Positions 10,682-18,245 of a stretch of 64,000 bases of DNA are shown here, one piece after another (the first letter of the stretch is position 1; each line of letters begins with the position of its first letter). Origin of the DNA: Shewanella subflava (GTDB taxonomy: Bacteria > Pseudomonadota > Gammaproteobacteria > Enterobacterales > Shewanellaceae); assembly GCF_025971955.1 (NCBI RefSeq), contig NZ_JAPDMX010000002.1, positions 186,001-250,000 of the forward strand, read 5' to 3'. The notes beneath the pieces were generated by a model. The model was not told the origin of the DNA and made no database searches. It was given only the letters and a program-made list of their open reading frames with translations. A program made the translations under genes and the position numbers.

Positions 10682-11890
10682 TTACACACTGCGCGTGGCC
10701 ATGGCGGGTGAAATATTGGCCGCTTTGGTCGCTGGCACTATTACCGCTAGAGTTGTCACAACCAGTAAACCAATAACAGACATAATAGGATAAATCACTG
10801 GCACCATAGGTAAGCTATATAAAGACATCAATTGCTGCCCAAGCACTAAAGCCAACACGCCACCAATCAGGCCGCCGACAATACAAATTAAGTAATTTTC
10901 AACCATAAAGTACTGAATAATATCGCGCTTACGAGCCCCAAGTGCTCTACGGGTGCCAATTTGTTTGGTGCGGCGTTGAATATTAAACATCACCATACCT
11001 GTTAATCCTAATGCGGTGATCAGTAGTAGCAACACAACCATCATACTTAATACTGTCGCCATTAATCTATGATTGCTGTAACTGAGGTTTCTAAGCTCTG
11101 CCACGGTTTGAAAGTTATCCAGTACACGGTTTGGGTTTTCGGCGTGTAACGCGCTACGAATTGCCTCTTCTAATGCAGGGATATGTTCTGGTAATGCCCG
11201 CACCATATACATTTTATTACTACTGCTACCGCCAAAATCAACATTTTGGATCACACTGTATTCAAAGTTTTCATGGTCGACCCATGCCCCTTGTAGTTTA
11301 TCAACCACACCAATAATGGTGACAGTTTGCGTCCCTTGGTACATGGTTTTACCCAATGGTGACTCATCTCCCCAAAAGGCTTTGGCCAAAGGTTGTGACA
11401 CTAACGCCAACATACCAGAGTCGTCGATATTGGTATTAATTTCGTCTGGATTAAAATTACGTCCTGCAACTAACTTAGCCCCCATCACATTGAGTAAATG
11501 ATCGTTACCCAAATAAAAAGCAAAACCTGGGGTACTTTTAGCGGTATCTTCGTTAGGCCCGTCAACGTATCGATCCATCCAACCACCACCACTTAATGGC
11601 AGCATATTACTGGAGCTGGCATCAATCACATTGGGTAAGGCACGTAAAATAAGTTGATCGACTTCATTTTGTTTAATGTTATCGATCGCGGGATCAAAGT
11701 TGTACACGCTAAAGGTGAGTATTTGCGCTTCGGCATAGCCCGATTCACGCTGCATTAACGATAAGCGTTCGTAAATAATAAAACTGGCATTAGCAACAAT
11801 AGCAACAGATAAAATAATCTGTAATAACAATAAAATGGGTGAACTTTTACTGCGCATCAAACTGGATAAAATCGGTTTAATATGTAACAT
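10682..11890 (-). CDS. MacB/FtsX-type ABC permease (second subunit)
   Basis: A 402-residue membrane protein with one N-terminal helix (about 18-42), a large periplasmic domain and three C-terminal helices (about 280-395). The GTRRALGARKRDI segment after the first of these is the FtsX/MacB cytoplasmic loop. It is the smaller of two tandem permeases and has a short N-terminal helix region. The pair probably forms a heterodimer driven by the ATPase at 13244-13942. MacB-like exporters of this layout move peptides, lipids or macrolides to the outside with an adaptor. The substrate is not inferable. Confidence 0.9.
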   Translation of the reverse strand: MLHIKPILSSLMRSKSSPILLLLQIILSVAIVANASFIIYERLSLMQRESGYAEAQILTFSVYNFDPAIDNIKQNEVDQLILRALPNVIDASSSNMLPLSGGGWMDRYVDGPNEDTAKSTPGFAFYLGNDHLLNVMGAKLVAGRNFNPDEINTNIDDSGMLALVSQPLAKAFWGDESPLGKTMYQGTQTVTIIGVVDKLQGAWVDHENFEYSVIQNVDFGGSSSNKMYMVRALPEHIPALEEAIRSALHAENPNRVLDNFQTVAELRNLSYSNHRLMATVLSMMVVLLLLITALGLTGMVMFNIQRRTKQIGTRRALGARKRDIIQYFMVENYLICIVGGLIGGVLALVLGQQLMSLYSLPMVPVIYPIMSVIGLLVVTTLAVIVPATKAANISPAMATRSV

Positions 11891-11919
11891 GGCGATGTCC
11901 TTTTTAACCTACACTGGCG

Positions 11920-13233
11920 TTATTGCGCTTTTAAATACACGCTAGGTTTAGTGCGGCACACAACCCATGCCGGATAAATGCCCGCGAGTACGGCTGTCGA
12001 AATGGCAATTAACGGTGTAACAACCCACATACTGGCATCAAGCCCAGTAACGCTTTGATCCATTGAAAAATAACGGTGTAGCGCGGTTAACGAACCCCAA
12101 GCCCATAACAAGCCTACCAGCCCACCAATAAAGCCTATCATGCCAACTTCAACCATATACTGACTAAATATCTGCCCGCGGCTGGCACCAATGGCACGAC
12201 GAACACCAACTTCTGGAGCGCGTTTTAAAAATTTAGTCAGCAATAACCCAAGAATATTCACCAAACACACACTTAAAAACAGCAAGCTGAGGCCAACGAG
12301 TATTTTGTTGTCTTGTGGCACCACATTATTGTCTTCAAGCCATTTATCGATATCACTAATTTGCACCGCTTCTGCTGCCGATTTAGCGGTATCAGTAAAG
12401 CGACCAATGGCGCGTTGCTGCTCAACATAGCGGGTGAGCCAGCTTTGATAATTTTGCTTTTCATCTTCACTGTTAAGCTCTGTCCAAAACTGAATCCACA
12501 CTTTTTCAGACGCTAAGCGGTCGCTGTAAGTGATCATGGGTTCGAATTTCCAACCACTGGTATTACCCCACACATCAAACTCTTCTTGAGCGGTCAACGA
12601 AAACGGAATAAAGATTTCTTCAGCGTCGTTAAAGGCACCATTAAGCGGATCATAATATTTAGGTTGGGGATTCCAGTGGTCAATCACCCCGACAATTTGA
12701 TACGGTTTACGGTCCAAAAATACCGTTTTACCCACACTGTTTTTGCCTTCAAAAAAGCGTAAGTTTAGCTTTTGGCTAATGACCACTTGATACGCTGGGC
12801 GTAAATCAACACTGGCGTCCCAATAGCTGCCGTATAAAAAGGGCACCGAGAAAATCCTAAAAAAATCACGGTCTGTTACCCTTACACTTTGTAAAACAGG
12901 TTCAATTTTTGGGTTGTCAGACTGTAACGCTAGACCGGTTCGAAAGGTCGCAGCTTTTAGGCTTAATTGCTGGTTATTACGCAAATTCATTGCGTCGATA
13001 TAGGTAATGTTTGAAATAAAATCATCCCAGGTATCTAAGCCTTGGCTCCAAAGCTGCACCGAGTTAATCACCTGGCTGCGATCGCCCGCTGGGTTATAAG
13101 ACATGGTTTTATACACATTTAACGTGGTGATGGTGATACCAATACCTATCGAAATCGCTAACACCATTAGCATTGATAACATTGGTGTTTTGCGAATACT
13201 TCGCCAGGCTAAATCACAATAATAAAAAAACAT
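11920..13233 (-). CDS. MacB/FtsX-type ABC permease (first subunit)
   Basis: A permease of about 437 residues with an N-terminal helix, a periplasmic MacB domain and three C-terminal helices containing VRRAIGASRGQI. The open frame runs to 13326, but that would overlap the ATPase by 83 bp. The ATG at 13233 follows a strong AAGGGGAA ribosome-binding site and gives the usual MacB N-terminus (FFYYCDLAWRSIRKTPMLS). It is 30 bp upstream of the second permease in the same operon. Confidence 0.9.
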   Translation of the reverse strand: MFFYYCDLAWRSIRKTPMLSMLMVLAISIGIGITITTLNVYKTMSYNPAGDRSQVINSVQLWSQGLDTWDDFISNITYIDAMNLRNNQQLSLKAATFRTGLALQSDNPKIEPVLQSVRVTDRDFFRIFSVPFLYGSYWDASVDLRPAYQVVISQKLNLRFFEGKNSVGKTVFLDRKPYQIVGVIDHWNPQPKYYDPLNGAFNDAEEIFIPFSLTAQEEFDVWGNTSGWKFEPMITYSDRLASEKVWIQFWTELNSEDEKQNYQSWLTRYVEQQRAIGRFTDTAKSAAEAVQISDIDKWLEDNNVVPQDNKILVGLSLLFLSVCLVNILGLLLTKFLKRAPEVGVRRAIGASRGQIFSQYMVEVGMIGFIGGLVGLLWAWGSLTALHRYFSMDQSVTGLDASMWVVTPLIAISTAVLAGIYPAWVVCRTKPSVYLKAQ

Positions 13234-13243
13234 GATGTTCCCC

Positions 13244-13942
13244 TTAACGAGTGCCGGTTGCAGCAGGTTGGTACATCGAAAAGTCACACACCTGGCCATC
13301 AACAATTTGAATATTACGCTGGGCACGGCGTGCTAATTCTGGGTCGTGGGTCACCATAATAATGGTGGTGCCTTGCTGATTAATCTTCTCTAAAAGCTCC
13401 ATTACTTGGCGCGCCATTAAGCTGTCTAGGTTACCGGTAGGTTCATCGGCGAGTAAAAAACGTGGTTCGCCTGCTAACGCCCGCGCAATGGCAACACGTT
13501 GCTGCTGTCCGCCAGACAATTGCGTCGGTAAATGCTGCATCCGTGCGCCTAAACCCACTTGCTCTAACGCTGACTCGACTCGGCGCTTACGCTCATTGGC
13601 ATCCATACCGCGATAACGTAGCGGCACTTCAACGTTTTCGGCTAAGTTAAGATCTGGAATTAAATTAAACCCCTGAAAGATAAATCCAATTTTTTCATTT
13701 CGTACTTTTGCGCTGTGGTTATCACTTAAATTAGACACATTCACGCCATCAAGGCTGAACTCCCCAGAAGTAAAGCCTTCAAGCAACCCCGCAATATTCA
13801 AAAAGGTGGTTTTACCTGAACCAGATGGTCCTGTTACCGCAACAAACTCACCTTCTTTCACTTCAAGGTTAAAGTCGCGTAGCGCATGGGTTTCAACTAA
13901 GTCAGTTTTGAACACTTTGTTGATGTTTTTCATGGATAACAT
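13244..13942 (-). CDS. ABC transporter ATP-binding protein (MacB/LolD-like)
   Basis: A 232-residue ATPase. Walker A is GPSGSGKTT at about 39-47, the signature is LSGGQQQR, Walker B is FLLADEPTGN, and the switch histidine lies in VTHDPE. The sequence is of the LolD/MacB class that powers mechanotransmission-type exporters. It sits between the small membrane protein and the first permease, and its stop is 11 bp before the permease start. Confidence 0.95.
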   Translation of the reverse strand: MLSMKNINKVFKTDLVETHALRDFNLEVKEGEFVAVTGPSGSGKTTFLNIAGLLEGFTSGEFSLDGVNVSNLSDNHSAKVRNEKIGFIFQGFNLIPDLNLAENVEVPLRYRGMDANERKRRVESALEQVGLGARMQHLPTQLSGGQQQRVAIARALAGEPRFLLADEPTGNLDSLMARQVMELLEKINQQGTTIIMVTHDPELARRAQRNIQIVDGQVCDFSMYQPAATGTR

Positions 13943-14082
13943 AATGGCTTCCTTGGTTTATTCGGTTGTTGCATCCCAGCGCTTAGGGCTGATAATGTGA
14001 ATCTTGCTAATCTGAATACAGTTGTTCTAAATACTTGTGTTTTTAATGCTATTGGCGTCAGTGTCATTAGCATTAGTCATCG

Positions 14083-14304
14083 CTAAAACAACAACTTAAT
14101 CTTGATCATGTCGCTAATATTAATATGCAAGCGAACAGCCGGATTAACATCACTTAACCGAGTCGATACTTGGCTGTTCATGTCGATTAACTGCAAACTA
14201 ACAGATAACCAATCTGTATGATTATCAATACGATAACTCACCGATATTGCGAGAATAAATAATGCGGCTAGCGCAATAAGCTGTCTACGTTGAATCAAAG
14301 TCAT
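14083..14304 (-). CDS. Small membrane-anchored protein of the exporter operon
   Basis: 73 residues: a basic N-terminus (MTLIQRRQL), one membrane helix (about 8-24), then about 48 residues predicted to face the periplasm. It lies 41 bp after the adaptor gene and before the ATPase, in the same direction. I do not recognise the family. Its place inside the operon suggests an accessory subunit, but the frame is short and could be spurious. Confidence 0.5.
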   Translation of the reverse strand: MTLIQRRQLIALAALFILAISVSYRIDNHTDWLSVSLQLIDMNSQVSTRLSDVNPAVRLHINISDMIKIKLLF

Positions 14305-14345
14305 TGAATATCCTTACTCAGTAGGGTGTCTTTTCATTAACATGT

Positions 14346-15605
14346 TTATCGGATTTGAATTGTGGGCTCATTTTTGAAGGTTTCGGTGCCAGATATCACC
14401 CACACATCGCCTACTTCACCACCCTCAATCACTTCAACCTGGCTCATACTGCGTGCACCCAATTTAACGGCTTTTTTATGTGCAATGGTGTCATTAACTT
14501 GGTATGCCACATCGCCTCCCATATTAAGAAAATCCCCGCGTTTCACTATCAATACATTGGGTCTATTTTCCAGTAAGACTCGAGCAGACAAACGCTGATT
14601 TTGACGTAACGATAAAGTGTTACTGTCAGCAAAACGCACTCTGGCAGTCACTTCACGATTACGCACTTCAGGTGAAATTGACGACAATTGGCCAACAACA
14701 TTTTCGCTACCAAAACTGAGCTCGACATCCATACCTAGGCCCAATTCATCGGCATAAGACTCAGGTACAGCAAGTTCTGCTTCAAAAGCGGTTAAGTCGA
14801 CCACTGTTAATATGGGTTGGCTGGCTGCAATGCGGGCTTTTTGTTCCACTAGCCAGTTACCTATAATACCACTCATTGGGGCAACAATATTAAGTGCATT
14901 GGCTTGGCGGGTGAGTTCTTGCACCACTAATGCCTGACGCTGAACCTCAAGGGTACGGTTTTTAATTTCAAAACTGAGGGTGTCGCGCATTAACTCGACT
15001 TCTTGCTGGGCATGCTTATGTAATAATTTGGCTTTGTGTAAATCATCTTTGCTTTTTTCAAAATCAATTTTGCTAATCAAACTCGACTCAATCAGTTGAT
15101 CGCCACGACGGCTTTCACGATCTGCGGCTTCTAAATCCACTTTCGCCATGTCTAAAATCTGGCTAACACGCAATTGCTCACGGCGGGCATCTAACTTGGC
15201 GCGCTCTAAACTGCCCTGCATCCCTTCGAGCATCGACTGCTGTTGTTGCAATTCATTTTGTAAACGCGGGCTTTCAATCTTGGCCACCACTTGCCCCAGC
15301 TCAACTTCATCACCAGGTTGATTTAATAGCGTCACCACACCTTCTTCCGTGCTATATAAAATTGGCGCATTGGCCGCCACAATTTTACCGGTAGTGGCAA
15401 TATCACGCACCAAAGTGCCACGGGTTAAGGTTGCCAAACGTAAATCGGCCCCATCAACCGAACGTTGATTACTGTCATGACTTAAACTCGCCCACACCAA
15501 AGCGCTCATTAAAATTGCAACGCAACCTATCATCAAGGGGAAGCGCAATTTACGACCTAACTTAGGCGCAATAACAGTATCTTGGCTACTTGTGTCTTTA
15601 ATCAT
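14346..15605 (-). CDS. HlyD/MacA-type periplasmic adaptor protein
   Basis: A 419-residue membrane-fusion protein and first gene of the operon. An N-terminal helix (about 20-42) anchors it in the inner membrane. A lipoyl-like half (GDEVELGQVVAKIESPRL), a long alpha-helical coiled coil (about 105-235), the second lipoyl half (IVAPMSGIIGNWL) and beta-barrel domains follow. It would bridge the MacB-like permeases to an outer-membrane channel. Its upstream region carries a sigma-54 promoter and three TGTCCG-type operator elements, so the whole cassette is probably induced by the NtrC-type regulator encoded at its end. Confidence 0.92.
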   Translation of the reverse strand: MIKDTSSQDTVIAPKLGRKLRFPLMIGCVAILMSALVWASLSHDSNQRSVDGADLRLATLTRGTLVRDIATTGKIVAANAPILYSTEEGVVTLLNQPGDEVELGQVVAKIESPRLQNELQQQQSMLEGMQGSLERAKLDARREQLRVSQILDMAKVDLEAADRESRRGDQLIESSLISKIDFEKSKDDLHKAKLLHKHAQQEVELMRDTLSFEIKNRTLEVQRQALVVQELTRQANALNIVAPMSGIIGNWLVEQKARIAASQPILTVVDLTAFEAELAVPESYADELGLGMDVELSFGSENVVGQLSSISPEVRNREVTARVRFADSNTLSLRQNQRLSARVLLENRPNVLIVKRGDFLNMGGDVAYQVNDTIAHKKAVKLGARSMSQVEVIEGGEVGDVWVISGTETFKNEPTIQIR

Positions 15606-15664
15606 CTCAGGTCCTTAGGTAACGCGCTGACCGCACCCACCTCTTCACATTTATACCAAGATAA

Positions 15665-15681
15665 AGCACAAGCCATGCCAA
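15665..15681 (-). promoter_or_regulatory. Sigma-54 promoter of the exporter operon
   Basis: On the minus strand the sequence is TTGGCATGGCTTGTGCT. The invariant GG (-24) and GC (-12) are exactly 10 bp apart, and TTGGCA matches the consensus. It lies 60 bp upstream of the adaptor start. The cassette's own regulator is a GAFTGA-type activator, which independently supports a sigma-54 promoter here. Confidence 0.8.
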
Positions 15682-15744
15682 TAGTTATTTATTGTTTATT
15701 TTCATAATGATAGATTTTAAAAAAATAATCGAACAGCCTAAAAG

Positions 15745-15800
15745 TGTCCGCGGACAGCGTTGAAAACTGTCCGGTCATTGATAAAGTGTCCGAGCGGACA
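15745..15800 (-). promoter_or_regulatory. Enhancer (UAS) with three TGTCCG/CGGACA elements
   Basis: TGTCCGCGGACA (15745-15756) and TGTCCGAGCGGACA (15787-15800) are perfect palindromes with 0 and 2 bp spacers. A half-like copy, TGTCCGGTCA, lies between them at 15768-15777. They sit about 65-120 bp upstream of the sigma-54 promoter, the usual distance for an NtrC-family enhancer. They are probably bound by the regulator at 9121-10530. The 43-bp centre-to-centre spacing places the outer two sites on the same helical face. Confidence 0.7.
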
Positions 15801-15813
15801 CTTTGTTTACACT

Positions 15814-15871
15814 TATGGCCTAAGGCCATATTCCAAACTTGCTTTGGGGCAAAGCCTTGTTAGCTTTGCCC
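15814..15871. repeat. Two perfect inverted repeats at the island/exporter junction
   Basis: TATGGCCTAAGGCCATA (15814-15830) is a palindrome. GGGCAAAGC (15847-15855) pairs with GCTTTGCCC (15863-15871) around a 7-nt loop. They lie between the enhancer and the integrase pseudogene. The second could be a weak terminator; no T-run follows it. Confidence 0.45.
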
Positions 15872-15884
15872 TGTTAAATACACA

Positions 15885-16343
15885 CACTTAACCGCCATAA
15901 AGCTTCAATCACGTTACCCACTTAAAATCGGGTGTTGAAGCGTTAAATTCAGCTGAGTGTAAAAGCCTTTTTAATTCGCTCGTATCCCAACGGTCTCTTT
16001 CTTGGTTTGGTTTGACTTTAGGCTTTTGCCCTACTGTCACGTTTTCAAAAGGATTGTGATTGCAATAGTTCATTAACTGGCACCATTTAAAAAACTGAAA
16101 GACGGCTGCTAGGTATTCTTTATTGCTTTTGTAACTTCTGCATTGTGTGAGTAGCTCATTTGAATTAATGATTCTTTTCAGTGTGCCAGCAACATCAATA
16201 TTGCGACCTCTTTACCAAGAGATGGCTTCTGCTCTGTCGCAAGTCAACAAAGAAACTTTAATATCGAAAGGAAAGCCTTTATCGCGTAACGATTTGGTTA
16301 AACAGATACGTGTGAAATACACGTTATTGGGGGCTCTGCTCAT
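15885..16343 (-). pseudogene. Truncated tyrosine-integrase pseudogene
   Basis: The first ~45 codons (start at 16343) match the N-terminus of the intact integrase at 18246-19646 (CLTKSLRDKGF versus LPVYLRDKGF, then DIKVSLLT). The sequence then jumps to a region matching the middle of that protein (EYLAAVFQFFKWCQL, then NPFENV and DFKWVT), meets stop codons, and ends where the catalytic domain would begin (LYGG). Both a large internal deletion and stop codons are visible. It occupies the same position relative to an att copy as the intact gene does, so it is the relic of a second, older element inserted at the same tRNA. Confidence 0.8.
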
Positions 16344-16404
16344 GTGAAAAGCGGGTACATTGTCTGAGTCAATCCTCTTGGAAAGCCTCTCTAACGCCAA
16401 AAAC

Positions 16405-16433
16405 AAAAAAAGCCGTTGATAATCAACGGCTTC
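16405..16433. terminator. Copied tRNA-Ser terminator hairpin
   Basis: AGCCGTTGAT pairs with ATCAACGGCT next to an A-run. It is homologous to the hairpins at 2408-2437 and 19703-19732 and sits just outside the att copy. Confidence 0.65.
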
Positions 16434-16443
16434 TTTCGTATTT

Positions 16444-16473
16444 AATATGGCGGAGGGATAGGGATTTGAACCC
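16444..16473. repeat. att copy: 30-bp duplicate of the tRNA-Ser 3' end
   Basis: These 30 bases are identical to 19741-19770, which hold the CCA end, acceptor strand and part of the T arm of tRNA-Ser. A partial tRNA end at the far side of an integrase-bearing segment is the classic mark of site-specific integration. The element between the two copies spans about 3.3 kb. Confidence 0.88.
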
Positions 16474-16603
16474 AAGGAATTCGCCATAACTAAAATTTAA
16501 AATACATTAAAATCAATAACTAATCGAAAAATCACCTTTCAGGTAGTGAACATTCGTAGTCGATATATGACATTTAAGTCTTTATCGATTAGGTTGTCAA
16601 TGA

Positions 16604-16677
16604 TTAACGCCCCGCGCATGCGCGCGAACTTGTGAGCGTCGCAAGGGCCGAAGGCCCTGAATGACGCGGTTTGTTAA
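16604..16677 (-). other. Integron attC-like recombination site after the PaiB-like gene
   Basis: On the minus strand, TTAAC-AAA-CCGCG at one end pairs with CGCGG-GGC-GTTAA at the other. This is the R''-spacer-L'' / L'-spacer-R' pattern of integron cassette sites. The central part holds its own hairpin (AGGGCC-TTC-GGCCCT). The first box contains the stop codon of the PaiB-like gene, as is typical of gene cassettes. The terminal GTTAATC departs from the GTTRRRY consensus at one position. No integron integrase is visible in the window. Confidence 0.55.
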
Positions 16678-17288
16678 CTGCCTTTACCAACATTACGCTT
16701 TTCCATGTAAGCACACAAACCGACAGCGTTTAAATCTGTAGATTTTTGCAAACCTGCAAATACGCCCTTTTGATCTTCTAGTTTACGATGTTGCCCCAAT
16801 TTTTCCTTTGCTTGTATTTCGTCGATAACAATTTTAAAACCGACAACACCGTTACGAAGCTTTAACTGATAATCAGCAGGCATAATTTCAGGATTATTTA
16901 GCAGCTCAGGTTCATATTTAACAATTAGGTCAGCCATAGCCTGCTGATTTTCATTGTCATCAAGGATAGTGAGGTAACCATAACAATGAACAGCCGAATA
17001 ATTCCAAGTGGGAACCGCTGGTTTAGTTACATACCAACTTGGAGAAATATAGGCATGTGGCCCTTGGAAAATGACGAGCACCCTCTGATTCTCAGCGATT
17101 TGCCAGTGCAGATTTGATTTTGCAAAATGACCAAATAACAAACCAAACCCTTCATCATTCGGTTCATAAATAAGTGGCAAGTGCGTTGCAGTAAGATCAG
17201 CACTAATGAGAGTTCCAAAGCCATTTTCAGCAATTAGCTCGCTGATTATTAATGGGTCTTTTACTTCAAGATTCTTGGGTATATACAT
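16674..17288 (-). CDS. PaiB-like FMN-binding protein
   Basis: A 204-residue protein of the PaiB/FMN-binding split-barrel family, with the typical N-terminus MYIPKNLEVKDP, the GHFAKSNLHW segment and the SPSWYVTKPAVPTWNY motif that lines the flavin site. Family members are annotated as negative transcriptional regulators (Bacillus PaiB) or flavin-dependent reductases; the true role is unclear. The gene ends inside an attC-like site and lies within the tRNA-Ser island, so it looks like a mobile gene cassette. No partner gene is beside it. Confidence 0.88.
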   Translation of the reverse strand: MYIPKNLEVKDPLIISELIAENGFGTLISADLTATHLPLIYEPNDEGFGLLFGHFAKSNLHWQIAENQRVLVIFQGPHAYISPSWYVTKPAVPTWNYSAVHCYGYLTILDDNENQQAMADLIVKYEPELLNNPEIMPADYQLKLRNGVVGFKIVIDEIQAKEKLGQHRKLEDQKGVFAGLQKSTDLNAVGLCAYMEKRNVGKGS

Positions 17289-17586
17289 AATTCTCTATCG
17301 CGATAGCAGTTAACAGCTTATTGAACGGCGCATCATTCAATGTCGGCCGATTAAGTTATTGATTAATAACATCCTACATTTGCTATCTTATTGATGTAAA
17401 GCAATTAATTGTATCAAGCAGACAAAAACAAACCGAGGTTGCGCGTAAAGAAAGATATGCCTTGACGGCAATAAAAATTAAAGCAAATAAAATCATATGA
17501 TTATGATTTATCTATTTTTAATACGATGCAACTAAAGAACGATTTTCAATCAATTTTTATCATAAATTGTTGAAACACCATTATAA

Positions 17587-17602
17587 CTGTACATAAAAAC
17601 AG
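17587..17602. promoter_or_regulatory. LexA/SOS-type box
   Basis: CTGT-ACATAAAA-ACAG fits the gammaproteobacterial LexA operator CTGT-N8-ACAG exactly, flanked by further symmetric TA bases. No umuDC, dinB or phage repressor gene follows. A 28-codon frame begins at 17625. The match could be what is left of a deleted SOS gene. Confidence 0.5.
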
Positions 17603-17624
17603 TACATACCATATAAAACTGGTA

Positions 17625-17711
17625 ATGCTGCTTTTGTCTTTAACGCTTTTGATTTTTAACATGCGCAGCATGTGGCTGTTGGGTTCAAAGGGGTACTCCC
17701 CTTGCCCGTAG
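17625..17711 (+). CDS. Possible 28-residue hydrophobic peptide behind the LexA box
   Basis: The frame starts MLLLSLTLLIF and continues with a short polar tail ending in SPCP. It begins 23 bp after the LexA-type box. A short hydrophobic peptide under SOS control would resemble TisB-like toxins, but there is no good ribosome-binding site and no homology support. Speculative. Confidence 0.2.
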   Translation: MLLLSLTLLIFNMRSMWLLGSKGYSPCP

Positions 17712-17758
17712 CTCCTATCCGACCTTTTGGAACAAAAGTGGGATAGGAGCGTACCGGG
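17705..17758. repeat. Long imperfect hairpin
   Basis: GCTCCTATCC (17711-17720) pairs with GGATAGGAGC (17741-17750). Inside, CTTTTG pairs with CAAAAG around a GAA loop, and outside, CCCGTA pairs with TACCGGG with one bulge. The whole fold covers about 54 nt. It does not end in a T-run, so it is not a simple terminator. It could be a folded recombination site, a REP-like element or a structured RNA. Confidence 0.55.
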
Positions 17759-17770
17759 TTACTATGTCAT

Positions 17771-17787
17771 CCCACTTTTTAAGTGGG
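17771..17787. terminator. Short hairpin CCCACTT/AAGTGGG
   Basis: A perfect 7-bp stem with a 3-nt loop follows the long hairpin directly. It could be a weak terminator; only a short T-rich stretch is present. Confidence 0.35.
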
Positions 17788-17866
17788 TTAATCTTGAAAG
17801 CTATTTATTGTTGTTATCAATATTCAAATAACACACTGTCAGTGTGATAAATCTGCCAGTTAGAGC

Positions 17867-18160
17867 CTAAAAACAGCGACTGTACGCGCTTAATTGCATT
17901 TTTATGGCCATCAAAAAACTAAGAATTAAATACACCAATTTTTGTACATTTTTTACTCTCATAGAGTGCGAAACATTTAATTTCTCAAAACTGCTCGCTC
18001 TCTGGTGTAGTGAAATGTTTACCGTTGTTCGTACCTGTCTGATGCCCTTAACCCGATAAAGGCCATTTACTGTCACATTTTGCGCCAATGTCGTTAATTC
18101 GTGTCGAATGGGTATTTTTGAGCCATTTTCAGCGATTATTTTTGCCCGTAGAGATGACAA
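17867..18160 (-). CDS. Hypothetical island protein (97 residues)
   Basis: I do not recognise a domain. The frame begins MSSLRAKIIAENGSKIP, is basic (many Arg and Lys), and has a hydrophobic stretch near the C-terminus (LVYLILSFLMAIKMQL). An AGAGG ribosome-binding site lies 8 nt before the ATG, which favours it over a chance frame. It lies downstream of the integrase in the same direction. Confidence 0.4.
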   Translation of the reverse strand: MSSLRAKIIAENGSKIPIRHELTTLAQNVTVNGLYRVKGIRQVRTTVNISLHQRASSFEKLNVSHSMRVKNVQKLVYLILSFLMAIKMQLSAYSRCF

Positions 18161-18245
18161 AAACCTCTGAATAAATCACCGTCAGTTCGATTTTTTTGCG
18201 TTATTTGAGCAAATTTATGGCTCTCAATTCGCTCAGATTTTGCAA

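Larger units (their letters stand above)
17289..17866. other. Gene-poor island segment
   Basis: About 580 bp without a recognised gene. It contains a LexA-type box (17587-17602), a 28-codon frame after it, a long structured hairpin (17705-17758) and a second hairpin (17771-17787), each listed separately. The left part is very AT-rich. Confidence 0.5.

Noticed and set aside
13234-13326. N-terminal extension of the first permease
   Set aside because: It would overlap the ATPase gene by 83 bp, and a strong ribosome-binding site precedes the ATG at 13233.
16147-16347. 66-codon plus-strand frame near the att copy
   Set aside because: It is antisense to the integrase pseudogene, whose homology explains the sequence.
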